Shown here in pieces: positions 24,640 through 36,826 of a DNA stretch of 64,000 bases; position 1 is the first letter of the stretch, and the number at the start of each line of letters is the position of its first letter. The notes below the pieces were generated by a model that was not told the origin of the DNA, did no database searches, and saw only the letters and a program-made list of their open reading frames with translations. The translations under genes and the position numbers were made by a program. This DNA is from Ophthalmolycus amberensis (Eukaryota > Chordata > Actinopteri > Perciformes > Zoarcidae). The stretch spans positions 253,501-317,500 of the forward strand of contig JAFEUB010001484.1 in assembly GCA_024529925.1 (NCBI GenBank), given 5' to 3'.

Positions 24640-25290
24640 CCGCGCGCTCCTTTCAACACACTGTCCTTTTTTTTACTCCTCTCGCCTCCCCTCACTCCTT
24701 CTCCACTCTCCTGTTTCCTCTCATCTCTTCCTCCCTCGTTTCCTCCTTCCTCATTTTCTCCTCTCCTCACTTGTTTTCTCCTCAAGTCTCCTTCCTCCCC
24801 TTTTGGCTCTCCTCCGGCCCTCCTCTCTTGTTTGCTCCTTTCACATTTCATCCCACCTTCATGGGTTCCTCTCTCCTCCTCTCCCTTGTTTGCTCATACC
24901 CTTTTCTCCCCCTCTTTTGTTTCCTCCTCTCCTCACCTGTTTCATCCTTTCATATTAACTCTCCTAATTTCTTCCATTGTTTCCTTATTTTATCTCATCT
25001 TCCTCTTCCTCCTTGCCTCCACCTTTCATATTTCTTCCCTTCTTTCCTTGTTTCCTCCTCTTCTCCTGTCCCCTTATTCCTCCCTTTCCCCCTCTCCTCT
25101 TGCTTCCACCTCTGCTGACCTGTCTCCTCATCTCCTATTTCCTATTCTCCTTTCTTTTCTTGTTTCCTCATTTCCTCTCATGCCCTTCTTCCTCATTGCC
25201 TCCCTCTCCTCTTGTTTCCCTGGTTCCTCCCCCTGAGTTTACTCCTCTCCTCCCTAGTTTTCTCCTCTTCTCTCCTCTTTTATTGCATTT
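24640..25290. repeat. Degenerate pyrimidine-rich minisatellite
   Basis: C/T-rich with recurring cttgtttcctcctctcctc-like words, shared with arrays at 133-754 and 2895-3310. On the transcribed strand of tcf4 it reads as purines. Open frames are repeat artefacts. Confidence 0.8.
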
Positions 25291-26379
25291 TACCAGATGA
25301 AATACATCATAAATACTTCCTGGCCAACACGTTGATCTTCATCTGTCCCTCATCAGAGTCCTGTCGATTTGTTTTTATTACAACTGGACTAAAACATTTG
25401 AATGGCATTTCATTGATGCTATATCTGACTGGCTGGAGGCTCAGTCACTACACTGTCAGCAGCCACTGGATTGGTTGTCAATTACATTTGAATCAGGCTG
25501 CTAAAGTTAAAGTACACCTGGAAACATAAAATGAGTCATGATGAAATCCAATGCCAATCTTGAGATCAATTTAAGGAAGCAATGTTCAAACTCAAACTGG
25601 CCAATAGGAGGCGCCATAAACACCTCAAATGTATTGATGTGAGTGACTTCTTTTTTTTCTTCTGGCACACAATGTTTCTGGCATCGCAGACAACTGTCTG
25701 TGGAGCTTTAATGTGGCCTTTTATCAAAAATACAATTGTGTTAAAACAACAGTTGTGTGTGAGGAGCTGTTCAACTGTATATATTTGCAACATGAAAACA
25801 AAGTTTCATTGGTCAGATGGCGCCTTGAAAATTAAAGGTAAACTCTAAAATACAGAAAGAGCCTCCATTGTAAGTCTGATTGACACGCAGGTCTGTGTAC
25901 AGAACCAGAAGCACAGACTCCCCAGACTTACCACAACGACATGCAGGTCTGCCGGGAAGGAATGTGGTGTTCCTAACTGCGTCAAATCAGGTTTGTTTTC
26001 AATAAGCTTTGACATTTTTGGATCTGTCTCTGAAAAGAGTGGTCCAGCATTTGAAGAGATACTTCTCTTCTGGATAATCACAGGCTTCCTGCTTCAACGT
26101 TGGCCCCTCGTATGTGCACACTCAGTTCTCCTGAGGCGATGGGGAGTATCACTGTGAAGCTCCCTGAGGTAAAACTGAAAGTAAGCACACCGGAAACCTC
26201 AGAGGGGGTTCTTCGGTTTAAAGGCAGCAATTAAATATTGCGGTTCCGTACAGTTGGGGGACTCACAAGAGACTTTTAGTCTATAAGAATCAAACTCCAA
26301 AACCACTGGATCCTACATGTCCCATAATGCAATCTGATCTATTCATTAGACTCTCCCTGGTCAATGTCAACTACTTACA

Positions 26380-26760
26380 AACTCTGGCGGCAACCTCCAG
26401 GTTCTGAAAAGAGAAGCCAGTGCTGAAGTGTCTTAGACCTGCATTATTTATAATGGCCAGCAGGGGGCGACTCCTCTGGTTGTATAAAGATCTATGAGAC
26501 AATGACTCTACTTCTCTCTCGATTTATTACCTCAGTAAACATTGTAAACATGAGTTTATGGTCTCAATCGCTAGTTTCAAGTCTTCTTCAATACAACATT
26601 TTGTAAATTAATTGCTAATTGTAACATTTTGGTTGCGTAAAAATGTATTTTTCAGGTTTCGGTTGTACTTAGCTCCCCCTCTCCTGCCACGTCCGGTTGC
26701 AAAAAACCAAGATGGTGTCAGCTGAAATGCCGAACTCAAGGCTTCAAAACGGCAAAACTT
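26380..26760 (+). repeat. Dispersed repeat family A, plus orientation
   Basis: Inverted relative to the copy at 14064-14580, with an internal deletion; begins near ggcaacctccaggttctg. A related aaaaccactggatcctacat block lies just upstream and recurs near 55960. Confidence 0.75.
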
Positions 26761-26951
26761 TAGTTTGTTATTGTCTGTTCTCCAAAACCCCAGGCCAAGA
26801 TAACCTTCACTATGACATCATCAGTTCATTGACAAAGCTCCTCCAGAGCCACAGAACAACCTTATACAACTGTGTACACAGGCTGAGGAGCAACTCTGTA
26901 GCCTTTACAATCATCCTATGAAGTTGGTGGAGTTCCCCTTTAAATGACATA

Positions 26952-26970
26952 GAAGAGAGAGAGAGATGTA

Positions 26971-27014
<44 letters not shown>

Positions 27015-27216
27015 CAGGCAGCCACCAGAGTGATTCAGTCTTCCAAATTTCATATTAACATCGTCATCATTCATCCTATTCAAACAAATAATAGACTCCA
27101 AAACAAGCGAGCAGACCTCCCAAACCGTCTCTCTCTCTCTCTCTCTCTCCCCCTCTCTCTCTCTCTCTCTCTCTCTCCCTCTCTCTACCTCTCTCGCTGT
27201 CCCTCTCTCTCCTCTT
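26952..27216. repeat. GA (26952-27013) and CT (27128-27216) microsatellites
   Basis: Complementary runs about 115 bp apart, a potential GA/CT hairpin. Confidence 0.95.
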
Positions 27217-27354
27217 CTTTCGGCTTTAATTTGATGAAAAAGCGAGCTGCAGGAAGGGGAGGGAGGGCTGATGCACATCTAATAAGTGGACCATCTGTCT
27301 GCAGCGCTGGCTGGCTCCCAGCATTGTACCCAACCAGACTGCATGGGACATGAA

Positions 27355-27875
27355 GGGAGAAGAGATGGAGGGATGGAGAGATTGAGGGAGAGAGGGAGGG
27401 AGGGAGGAAAGAAGAGCAGGGGGGGGGGGGGGGCGTGTATATAGAGCCCAAAAAGAGTGACCCGTTTGAGGAAAAGAAGCAGAGACAGCATTTTTAATTT
27501 TGCCTGACGCTTGCTTGGTCAACAAACCTGCAGAGGAGATGAAGAAGAATGAAGAGCGGAGGAGGAGAGGAGGAGAGGAGGAGAGGAAGAGAGGAGTGCT
27601 CAAAGAAGAGCATTAGGAGAGAGGAGAGGAGGAAAGGAAAAAAAGGTGAGGGGGATGAGAAAGAGGGATGAAAGGAGAATGTTAGGGAAGGGAGAAAGCA
27701 GGCGGAGGGTGCAGGAGAAAAAAAGAGAGGAGAGGGGAGGAAAAAGGAGGGAGGAGAGGAGGAAAGGGAAGTAAACAGAAAACTATAGGGGGAAAGTAGA
27801 GGAGGAGAAAAGGTGGGAAGAGAGGAGAGGGAAGAGAGGATATGAGGAAGCGATGGATGAGAAGAGAAGAGACGA
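27355..27875. repeat. Purine-rich GGAGA tract
   Basis: About 500 bp of almost pure A/G in plus sense (ggaggagaggaggagagg words) with a poly-G run at 27419-27433. It is the strand-reverse of the pyrimidine tracts elsewhere. Confidence 0.85.
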
Positions 27876-27897
27876 GTTTCGGCAAAGTGTTCAATTC

Positions 27898-27910
27898 TGA
27901 CCTTTGACCT
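27898..27910 (-). promoter_or_regulatory. Perfect DR1 nuclear-receptor half-site pair
   Basis: TGACCTTTGACCT in plus sense, between the purine tract ending near 27875 and the pyrimidine tract starting near 28025. Confidence 0.4.
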
Positions 27911-28024
27911 TAAGGTAGTGCATTCTATTCCGAGCTTCAGCTCTATCTCTCTATTTAAGGTGGACTGGAGACATAAATGGGACAACAGCCATTGTCCGTC
28001 TGCTTTAACGAGCCACCAAAGGTC

Positions 28025-28565
28025 ACATGTTCCTTCCTCTTTCCATCCCTTTCTCATCCTCCATGCATTCTCCCTTCCTCCCACATTTCCTCTTTACTAA
28101 TAACCCTCTGCTTTCTCCTTCCTTCTCTCCCTCCCTCTCGCCTCCCCCTTCCTCTGTGAAGTCTCCCCATCGTCTTCCCTTCCCCAAATCCTTCTCGTTC
28201 CTCCTCTAAGCACCTCCTGTCCTCCAACCATTCAATGTCTCCCCTCTTTCTCTACCTCCCTTCTCTCTAAATTCAACCATCTCCCCCACCCTACTTGTCC
28301 TCTTCTTCCTGTCTTCCTCCTCCACCTCTCTCGTTTCCCCAACTTCCGTCCCACCTCATCTACTCCTTCCTCCCACCGCCTGCTTCTCCCCTATCTTCCC
28401 CTTCCTCACACTTCATCCCTAGCTCCATTCATCCCCGTCTTTCCTCCTTCCTTAAAATGTCATGCCCCCGCCCAGTTTCCCTCCTCCCTCCTCTTGTTTT
28501 CTCCTCTATACTTGTCACTCCTCCCCTCCTCCCTCCCTTCTCCCCTCCTCCCCCTCCCCCTCCTC
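28025..28565. repeat. Pyrimidine-rich tract
   Basis: About 540 bp of C/T-rich sequence opposite in strand bias to the purine tract 150 bp before it. Confidence 0.85.
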
Positions 28566-28745
28566 TTTGGTGGTGAGATGACAGTTAATCCCTGGTTGAA
28601 TTATAATCTCACATTTCATCCCGATTTCACGCCGACAGGATTTTCTTCACATTACGACGCCCAGTTGTCAATCTCCCTCCGTGCTCTCGTCTTTCTCAAT
28701 GTCTGAAGGCCTGGGAACTCTCTCTCACTCAAACACGCACGCATG

Positions 28746-28779
<34 letters not shown>

Positions 28780-28925
28780 CACACACACACACACAGCACG
28801 ACTGCACTTTGTTCTCTTCATACAGCCACTTCCTATCATGAGCCTTTGATTTGAGTCTTTTTATGTTGCAGGTTTGAATTTACCAACAAAGTTATCGACA
28901 GGATTGAAGGGTCGAGAGCAGGCAG

Positions 28926-28968
<43 letters not shown>
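28746..28968. repeat. Two CA microsatellites (28746-28795, 28927-28968)
   Basis: Direct CA runs separated by 131 bp. Confidence 0.95.
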
Positions 28969-28971
<3 letters not shown>

Positions 28972-29821
28972 ATAGACACGCATGCGTACACACACGGAGG
29001 AACATGAAGGAACACACACTTTCACACATATTTGAAACAGAGGCACATGTAAGTGCTGCGAGGCAGATTGTGAGTAAGAGAGTATGAGGCCGGTATATCT
29101 TTCCATCCAGCTGTTGCACCGATTCTTACCACTTGAATCTGTTGAAAAAAATAAATTTAGGATAATTAAACCGGAAGAGTTAACTGTCGAACTCATCTAA
29201 ACAAAATCACACCCCTTCCTCTCAGCCATCGTGTATCCACCGTGGATAAATGTTATGTTGTATTAAAGTGATACATGTGCCTAGAAATCCTAGAAAACTA
29301 CTTTAACTTCATTTTAACTCATAATCTTTAAGTTCAGACATTTTCTACAGCAGTCCAGCTCAATGTTGTCTGCGTCCGGTAACTGCTAGTAATGCAACGT
29401 GAATACATGGTAGAGATTCACCAAAACAACAATATATGGTGGAAATAAGCAGGGCTCAGGCGGAGCCCGCAGCTGGCTTGCTGACATGGCAACGTGATAT
29501 CACCCAAAGCATGATGGGAACCCTGATGGCAAAAGCTCCAAAAAACATATTTATGCCAAATATAAGTAAGAAAAATAAAACTCTTTCCGTTTAATAAACG
29601 CTTTTTTTGACATTACTGAGAATGTCCCATCAACACTGTTCTTACATCCCTGTAAAAAATGACACTCCCGACCATTACAATACTTCAGATGAGCCAACCT
29701 CCACCTACTACGATGTTGAACTGAATCTTACTGTCAAAGCAAAACAAAGCAACTTTAGGTTCAGTCAACAAAACTACTTGGTTGCGTTAGCGACAATAAG
29801 CCCATACTGTATATAAGAAGT

Positions 29822-30005
29822 GAATGTAGTCACGGTGACATCACCCACTGGTTTGTGGAATACATTTTTGAAGCCTTCGAGTTCGTCACTTTGGCAGTCG
29901 CCATCTTGGTTTTTGCAACCAGAAGCAAGAAACACAGAACGCTGAGTTAGACACTTGTAGTAGTGAAACTATGTTCTAAGACGAAAACATGGACATCTCC
30001 CAGAC
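29822..30005 (-). repeat. Dispersed repeat family A, fragment
   Basis: Shares gtcgccatcttggtttttgc and cccagactgg blocks with 14064-14290; truncated into the ATGG microsatellite that follows. Confidence 0.6.
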
Positions 30006-30121
30006 TGGATGGATGGATGGACGGATGGATGATGAATGGATGGATGGATAGATGGATGGATGAATGGAAGGTGGATGGATGAATGGATGGATGGATAGAA
30101 AGACAGACAGACAGACAGACG
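30006..30121. repeat. ATGG microsatellite followed by GACA repeat
   Basis: ggat/gaat array to about 30090, then (gaca)n; same motif class as 4229-6114 in opposite orientation. Confidence 0.95.
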
Positions 30122-30362
30122 TAAGACTTAAGGAATGACACTGAGAGAAGAAAGAAAGAGAAATTTCTTCATTCTCTCCTCGGTGTAATCAGGATGAAAA
30201 AAAAAAACTGACGTGGCCTCAATTCTGATGGAGGAAATCAGACGCTAATTTTCCTCAAAAAAACAAACTGAGAGAGAAAGACACACACACAGTACCGAAA
30301 GTGTTTGGAGAGGGTGTGTAAGTGTTTCTGTGATGTGAGTGTTTGAGTGTCTGAAGAAGCGA

Positions 30363-30451
30363 GTGTGTGTGTGTGTGTGTGTAGGTGTGTGTGTGAGTGT
30401 GTGTCTGGCATCCATCAGAACCACAGCTTGCCGAAAAAACAGTAAGCACAG

Positions 30452-30485
<34 letters not shown>
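30363..30485. repeat. GT (30363-30405) and GA (30455-30485) microsatellites
   Basis: Interrupted GT then pure GA. Confidence 0.95.
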
Positions 30486-30488
<3 letters not shown>

Positions 30489-30504
30489 GCGAACGAACGA
30501 GCGC

Positions 30505-30640
30505 CGCTGCACGCTAATTATGTATGCATGATTTAATCTGCAACTCAATAATATGCAAATATATTCATATGTTAGTTTCTTAATTAAAAATGCAAAGCAG
30601 CCCTTATGGTGATTTTTCTGTGATTTTCTTTTCAGCCTAA
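30505..30640. promoter_or_regulatory. Candidate conserved noncoding element with octamer
   Basis: AT-rich non-repetitive block with ctaattatg, an ATGCAAAT octamer (POU site) and ttaattaaaa. Enhancer-like by motif content only. Confidence 0.3.
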
Positions 30641-31823
30641 CAAACGGAACATTTTGAGAAATTCAACAAATTGGAGGGAAGCGCTACGGTGGTGTGGTGG
30701 GGAGGGGGGGGGGGGGCAACAAATAAAACTTCCTGTTTTACCTTCCTGTGGATTGAGAATAAATTCGGAGCAGGAGGGGGTTAACTTGTTGGGGGAACTT
30801 TGTCCTACCACCTGAAGGATATTTTTGAAGTTACTTTGAAATTTTGGCAAGTCATATGGGGGTTACGCTAACTGCCAGTTTCCGACATGCAAATTTAATT
30901 TACTTGTAACGAGTCATAATTACGGCCCGCAAATTTGGAGTATTCTGCCAGCTCATATATCAGACTTAGTGTTTTGTTTTTCTGTGAAGCCAAACAAACA
31001 TGGATCTCAGCCAGAGGTATGTCTGTCAAGGTAATTAAACATGAATTTATTGAACACAGTGCTTTATTGACAATCAAACTGTAATCATACACCTTGCCTT
31101 CAATCTGTATAACTCTCCTGCGATGCGTTACATAAAAGTGACTATTTTTGCTGGGGGTCCCACTCACTCTCACTCATGCTAAGCTAGCATTAGCTAATTT
31201 CTTTTTGGGATCCTGTCCTTTGAAAGCCAACTTCAAAAGGTGTAGGGTCCACTAAAAGACTACTTCAACCCCACTGACCGTGATATATTGAGGAGTGGCA
31301 TGATGTGATAAAGCTCACAAAGTACAGAAAAGCAGCTTTAACTGCCAAATGATTAATATAACCCTCAACTTTACCTTCAACTGAACAGATATTACATTTC
31401 GACCCTGGGACTGATAATTAAGGATTGAGTCTAATGTTTTAGCCATGTCGCCAGAAGGCAATGTCATTAGGCCAGTCGGTCCAAAAACTCCAGAGGATGA
31501 AGCCTGCTGACTTTGCTGATCCCCTGACTTTACTCTATACACTAAGAGGTAGAATTCTTTAGTTTTTATATATGTATTTTTAACATATAAAAATTGGAAA
31601 TATTACCATGTAATTTGGTACAGACATTTATGATCCCCTCAATCAGGTCAAAATTTCACTTTGTCCAAGTTTAGGACTAATTCTCATCAGGCTCAGCTGC
31701 ACTTAATGTCTAGTGATAATTAGCAATGTTAGCATGCTAAGAAGACAGACATTTCCTGCTAAGCATCAGCATGCTAGCATTGTCATTTAGAGCATGTTAG
31801 CATGCTGATATTCACACTTAGCT

Positions 31824-31857
31824 TGAGTCTACAGCCGCTAGTGTGGCTGTAGACTCA
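31824..31857. repeat. Perfect 13-bp stem inverted repeat
   Basis: tgagtctacagcc and ggctgtagactca separated by 8 bases. It lies at the end of a dispersed repeat rich in gctagcatgct words (about 31700-31860). Confidence 0.8.
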
Positions 31858-31899
31858 GTTTCGTGCCACCAGTAATGAAACTGACCATTAGTTGCAGAC

Positions 31900-32170
31900 C
31901 AACTCGTCATATACGCTCTAGGTATCCCTCTAGCCTCAGTTTTGCATGTGTCAATTGCCACTCGTTACATGCACTGTCTTTTCAAAATAAACTTATGTTT
32001 TCGCAGGAAACAACTTGGTTAGGTTTCGGAAAAGATCATGGTTTGGGTTAAACTAAGTATGTTTGTTTCGTAGTGAAGTATACATGGTTACGTCGGCGAC
32101 GTAGTTACTTTAATTACTGTCCTGTAACTTACGTGACTGTGCTACATAGAGTTATGTAAGTTAAAATAAG
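31900..32170. repeat. Dispersed fish repeat fragment
   Basis: ggttaggtttcggaaaagatcatggtttgggtt-type sequence, related to fragments at 9400-9480 and 47800-47950. Boundaries approximate. Confidence 0.5.
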
Positions 32171-32779
32171 TCAACGTTGAATATTGGTTTCACATGGGAC
32201 ATGAAGACCACTCTCCTGGTGTATCCTGTGTTTGTTTGACCCATCTATCATCCCGACCGCCAAACAAACCAAGAAGAGTTTGTCGCCCTTTATACGATGA
32301 AACCTGACCTAAAAAGTACCCATAAAAAACCCATGAAAGGGGAGGAACAAGAACAACTCTGGGTGTAGAGCTCAACGGTGAATGAACACTTTTTGAAAGG
32401 CTCCGGTTCTGGAAGTGAATTTGCCATTCATTCACTCCACTGACATTCCTCAACACATGGAACCAAGCCAACCGACTACGAGATCAATCACGACCATAAA
32501 ACATTTGATGCGGAGCAAAAAGAAAACGGAAAAAAGGCAAAGGTACAAGACTGTGTGCGTAATTATTTTTGGAGTGAGGGAACTGCTCGAACCATAAACC
32601 ACTGTGAATTGCAGACTCAAAATACTTTGAAACTAACTGTTGTCTATCTGAAGACAGAGACAAACATATTTCGGCGACCTATTTTCGTAAAAAATAAGAG
32701 AAAGTATCCAAACGAGCCACCGTGTTGGTCCGTTATGAAAAAACGTGAGCAGACGATGGGGACACGTACCTAGCTAGGT

Positions 32780-32960
32780 TTCCACGGTAACAGCGAGCTG
32801 CTTCAATCAGGGACGCCGCTGTTGCACCTTAGGATTGTGGGTAGCGTAGTACTTCTCCATGACATCGCGGATAAAACCTGTTTTTCTAAGTCTACCATGG
32901 ATGGTTACGACTTCATGGCTACTAATCAAAAACTCTCTATTCTGAATATGAATGGGATTT
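32780..32960. repeat. Probable dispersed repeat fragment
   Basis: Includes ggtttccacggtaacagcg and attgtgggtagcgtagtac blocks I associate with fish repeats; the overlapping 129-codon frame shows no family. Confidence 0.35.
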
Positions 32961-33769
32961 TTGCTTCCGGAACCTCACTATTGGACTCTATTTGGACCAA
33001 TGTCCAAGCATCCAGATCAGACAGTGAAGGCAGGCTCAGTCATCTCCTCTTGGAGAATTGCAGCATGTGCATCAGTTCAACAGTAACACCTGACTCGGTG
33101 TGGAAACCTGCCGTCTTCCTGCTGAGCAGCTCATTCAACCTGCTTCTGAGAGAAAGGCTCGCTCAGCGCTTTGTGCTCAGGTGTACTTTACACAGAGCGT
33201 GTTCAGAATGAAAACAATGATTGAAGATGGAGCTAATCCACGCCACCAGCACGCATTACAGCCACGCGGCAGGGTGTGTGTGCTTTATGTGTGTGTGCTT
33301 TATGTGTGTGTGAGGCTGATATTCATAAGACGCAGGGTTTCTTTTTTGCAGCCAGCGCTCCGAATTAAAAAAAGTTTCACACCTTTCTATTATTTTCTAT
33401 CTTCTGCCTATAAATTAATTTTGGTAATTTACTTTTTTATTTAATATTTTACCAATTTTCATAGATTTTTTCTAGAAAATGCTCACAGATATTCCTGTTT
33501 TGTCTTTTATATTTTGTGGTACTTGTTTCTCTTCCTCAGCACGTTCTAAAATGTGTCATCTCTGGTTTAGCGCTGTGTTTAATGATATATATAGAGAGGT
33601 GAATGTTTTATTCCATATGTAGAGCATGCATTAACAGCTGTATACACCAAACACACAATGTCAGATCACAATATCAACGTGTTTTTACGGTCATAAACCT
33701 CCTCAGGACAGTGGACTGACCGAGGCCAAGGGAGCCTGCCTGCATCCTCTTTAAACCTTCTTCTGCAGA

Positions 33770-34260
33770 CTTATACTTTATGATTGATAAAAAAGTCATG
33801 ATTCAGCAGCTGCATCTTGAGTGCTGATAAATATCTCTCACATTTGTTTTGCTTCTTTCTGTGATCACAAATACATTTTTCCACGAGACAACGGTTTTGA
33901 CAGCTTGTCATGTTAAAATCACACAGCATATTAGCTGTCAGCGGGCACCACTCTCCAAACACTACTTGGTGTTGCATTAAAGGAAGCTCCGACATCTGAC
34001 AATTAATATTCAACTGCATAAAAAAGGACAAAAAAACCTCAAAGCCAGCGGATAAACAAAGGAAACGTGGTCTCTATGATAATGATGAATCTGACTGCTG
34101 TCTTTGACCTGTTGGGTGAGCTACCATGAACGCATCACAGATTCATTTTATCTTGGAGGAACCTCATCTTCACTTACTCCTGCCTACAATTAGTGATCTT
34201 TCAACAGCTCATGAGCAAAAAAAGATAATTATAAAAAATGATTCGACTCCCTGTGAAGCT
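33770..34260. promoter_or_regulatory. Candidate conserved noncoding segment
   Basis: Non-repetitive block with inverted TGACA half-sites (TTGACAGCTTGTCA near 33898), CAGCTG and several TAAT motifs. MEIS/TGIF-type sites are inferred from consensus. No coding signal. Confidence 0.3.
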
Positions 34261-34380
34261 AAAGGTGGAAAAAAAAGAAGAAAGCATAATTGAGTTTGAC
34301 ATTTTGTGCAGCCGAGCAGGGCGATATTTAACACATCATCAACAACTTAAAGCAGTTTTGTCACCACAACTGATTTGAGA

Positions 34381-34420
34381 GTGTGTGTGTGTGTGTGGGT
34401 GAAAGAGAGAGAGAGAGAGG
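34381..34420. repeat. GT then GA microsatellite
   Basis: Short compound GT/GA run. Confidence 0.9.
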
Positions 34421-34629
34421 TCTTTGTGGAAGCCAAATGTCCTCACAAGGACAGAAAGGCAGCGAACATCTTCAGGCTGAGGTAATTTCATTGACAAAAA
34501 AGCCTTTGAAGCGTCCGAGGCAGTCGGGGAAGAAAATCCTTCTCCAAAGTTAAACTTTTAAACTTTTAATTTTTTATCGTCACATACAAACAAAATGTGA
34601 CCTCTGTATCCAACCCATCCTAAGCATGA

Positions 34630-34770
34630 AGAGCAGTGAGCTGCAGCCGAGGAGCACCTGGGGGTTCAGTGTCTCGGTCAAGGACGCTTCGATATGCGGA
34701 CAGGAGGACAGGAGGACCAGGGGATCGAACCGGCAACCTTGTGGTTAAAGGACGACCCGCTCTTACAAGG
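34630..34770. repeat. Dispersed fish repeat fragment
   Basis: Contains gtgtctcggtcaaggac and ggggatcgaaccggcaacct, the latter resembling a tRNA-type B box in reverse. Related words at 8590-8680 and 60105-60190. Confidence 0.55.
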
Positions 34771-35256
34771 TCAGATGGTGGTCTAATTGACCAGTTCCTT
34801 TGGGGGGGGGATTAGCTCTGACAGCTAACAGGGTAAGCTGTAAACCATTGGTACACCCCAATGAGCTAACTGAGAGCTAGCTAGCATAACATTTTTGGGG
34901 CAAAGATAGGCTATCAAACATCAGTGAACAGGGCAAAACTAACATACTGTACTGAAGACCTGCGGGGATAGAGTAGGTCGACACAAGTACTATGTTTGTG
35001 ACTTGGACTTACAACTATGAGGGTAATGTGAATATTTTTCATCTACTAGGCTGCTCATTATTACAGACAAGATGATATGAATACATCATAAGATGCTATC
35101 CAATATCGGCTAAGAGGATACAAACTTAATATTAGCAAGACTAAGATATCCGATCAGCAATCCAACATCTGGGACAAAGCTAGCACAACATTTTTAAATG
35201 CTAAGCTAACCGCAGTACAATATCAGTTATAAGGCCAAAACAAAAGAAGAAGCATA

Positions 35257-36826
35257 CCCAGTGAGCACTAACCCGGATTTCAACGTTGATTTCTGGTTGA
35301 AAAAGCGTTGATATGGGGTCTGAACGTCTAAGACGTATTTTAACCGTCTTTTGAACCGGCTAAATTACGGTGACAATATCAACGTGTCACAAAACACCAA
35401 TTTGTTTTAAAATATTGATGGTTTGTTCAGTTGTAGGTTGAAAGAGACGCGATTTTGGTTACTTTAAACGTATTTCTCCAAAATCATATTACGCTGTCCG
35501 TTCATATGTGGTCTACACGAAGACGTCATTTCAACGCATTCAATGTCTCATATAAAACGTCGTAAATATGGAACTATAGACTGTGTGCTGTCCACAAGAA
35601 GCTCACAGGACATCATAATGAGAGCAGAGCACATTATGTCTGTATGTGTTCATTAAAATACAACTCTGTGTTTCCTGCTGGAATACGCATGCGCACGGAC
35701 TGTGCATTTTTCTGAGTTAGAGATGACTGGAAACACGACAAGGTTTGAGCTAGCTAGCTCTTACTGAGTGATGAGGAAGTGAACGAGCTGATGGAATAAA
35801 CGAGGCTTCACGCTAACGACGTACTCTGTAAGTACTTGAACTACTTTATTCCAGTATTGCAAACCGAAATATCATTACCATACCATTACTATCATGTTAT
35901 GCTCATCATGCGGGCGAGGCTGCTAGCTTGTTAGCATGTAGCGTTAGCAGGTTACGAACAGTAAACCTAAACAGTAAACAGTAGACATGTGTGTTAGTTA
36001 ATGTACTGTACTAACGTTAATACGATCATGGTCAAAACATTGTTGTTTGGGTTATGGCAATATATAAACAATATTGTGTAATATCCAGGTCAGCATCGTT
36101 CCGTTGAAGACACGTTTAAAAGACATCTATGGTCTCCGGTGAAGAGGTTCAAAACTGGTCTAAGTCAATATGTTTTTTAATACTTGTTTTATTTACAGAT
36201 GTCCAGCTTGAAAATATGGCAGATCTCCTAAAACAGGCTCCTGTGTGGCTTTGAAAACGACATTTAAAGAAGGAAAAGGAGATTATGTTTTTATATAAAG
36301 AACATTGTTATATTTATATTGTGCTTTAATAAATACAAATGAACTGTTGCTGTGTCACTTGGTCTTTTGTCCTGTAAGTGGAAACTGTTGATGTGTTATA
36401 TACCCAGAAGGACTGTAAGCATTTCGGCGTTGAATACACGGTTAAAACACGGTGAGGTTGAATACACGGTTAAAACACGGTGAAAAGTGGAAGGTTTTTA
36501 GCCGACTATTTGTAGACGTTGATTCAACGCTCACGTTTAGACCAGATATCAACGTGATGTCCAACACTGGCTTTCAACTGATAAATGTGGATGTGGTTTC
36601 TTAGTAAGCCTCTAAATCATGATATATTAGTATTAGCACAATGTAGAGGACGAAAAATTATAGTATTGCAAATCACGTTTAAATCTGGTCTAAGCATGAA
36701 TGTCTTTTCAACGTCTACAAATAGTCGGCGAAAAAACTTTCACTTTTGAACCAATTCTGAACGTCTTTTCAACGTCGGGCGTAGACGTCTTTTAAACGTC
36801 TTTTGAACCAAAAAATGCTCACTGGG
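35257..36826 (+). mobile_element. Inverted-repeat DNA element, copy 1
   Basis: 1570-bp element with perfect 11-bp terminal inverted repeats CCCAGTGAGCA / TGCTCACTGGG, flanked by TA on both sides. Subterminal regions are packed with AACGTC and TTTTCAACG words in both orientations, possible transposase sites. No transposase frame is present, so it is non-autonomous. Near its 3' half, a ttttatttacag acceptor precedes a short open segment ending APVWL-stop, then an AATAAA signal. A tactct|gtaagtac donor-like site lies about 360 bp upstream. It carries a 25-bp internal direct duplication (gttgaatacacggttaaaac...) near 36430-36480. Family not assigned. Confidence 0.85.

Noticed and set aside
27494..28084. 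196-codon minus frame, Ser/Leu/Pro-rich
   Set aside because: Produced by the purine/pyrimidine tracts; no domain and strong composition bias.
34700..34750. tRNA gene suggested by ggggatcgaaccggcaacc
   Set aside because: Only a B-box-like word within a dispersed repeat; no cloverleaf or A box recognised.
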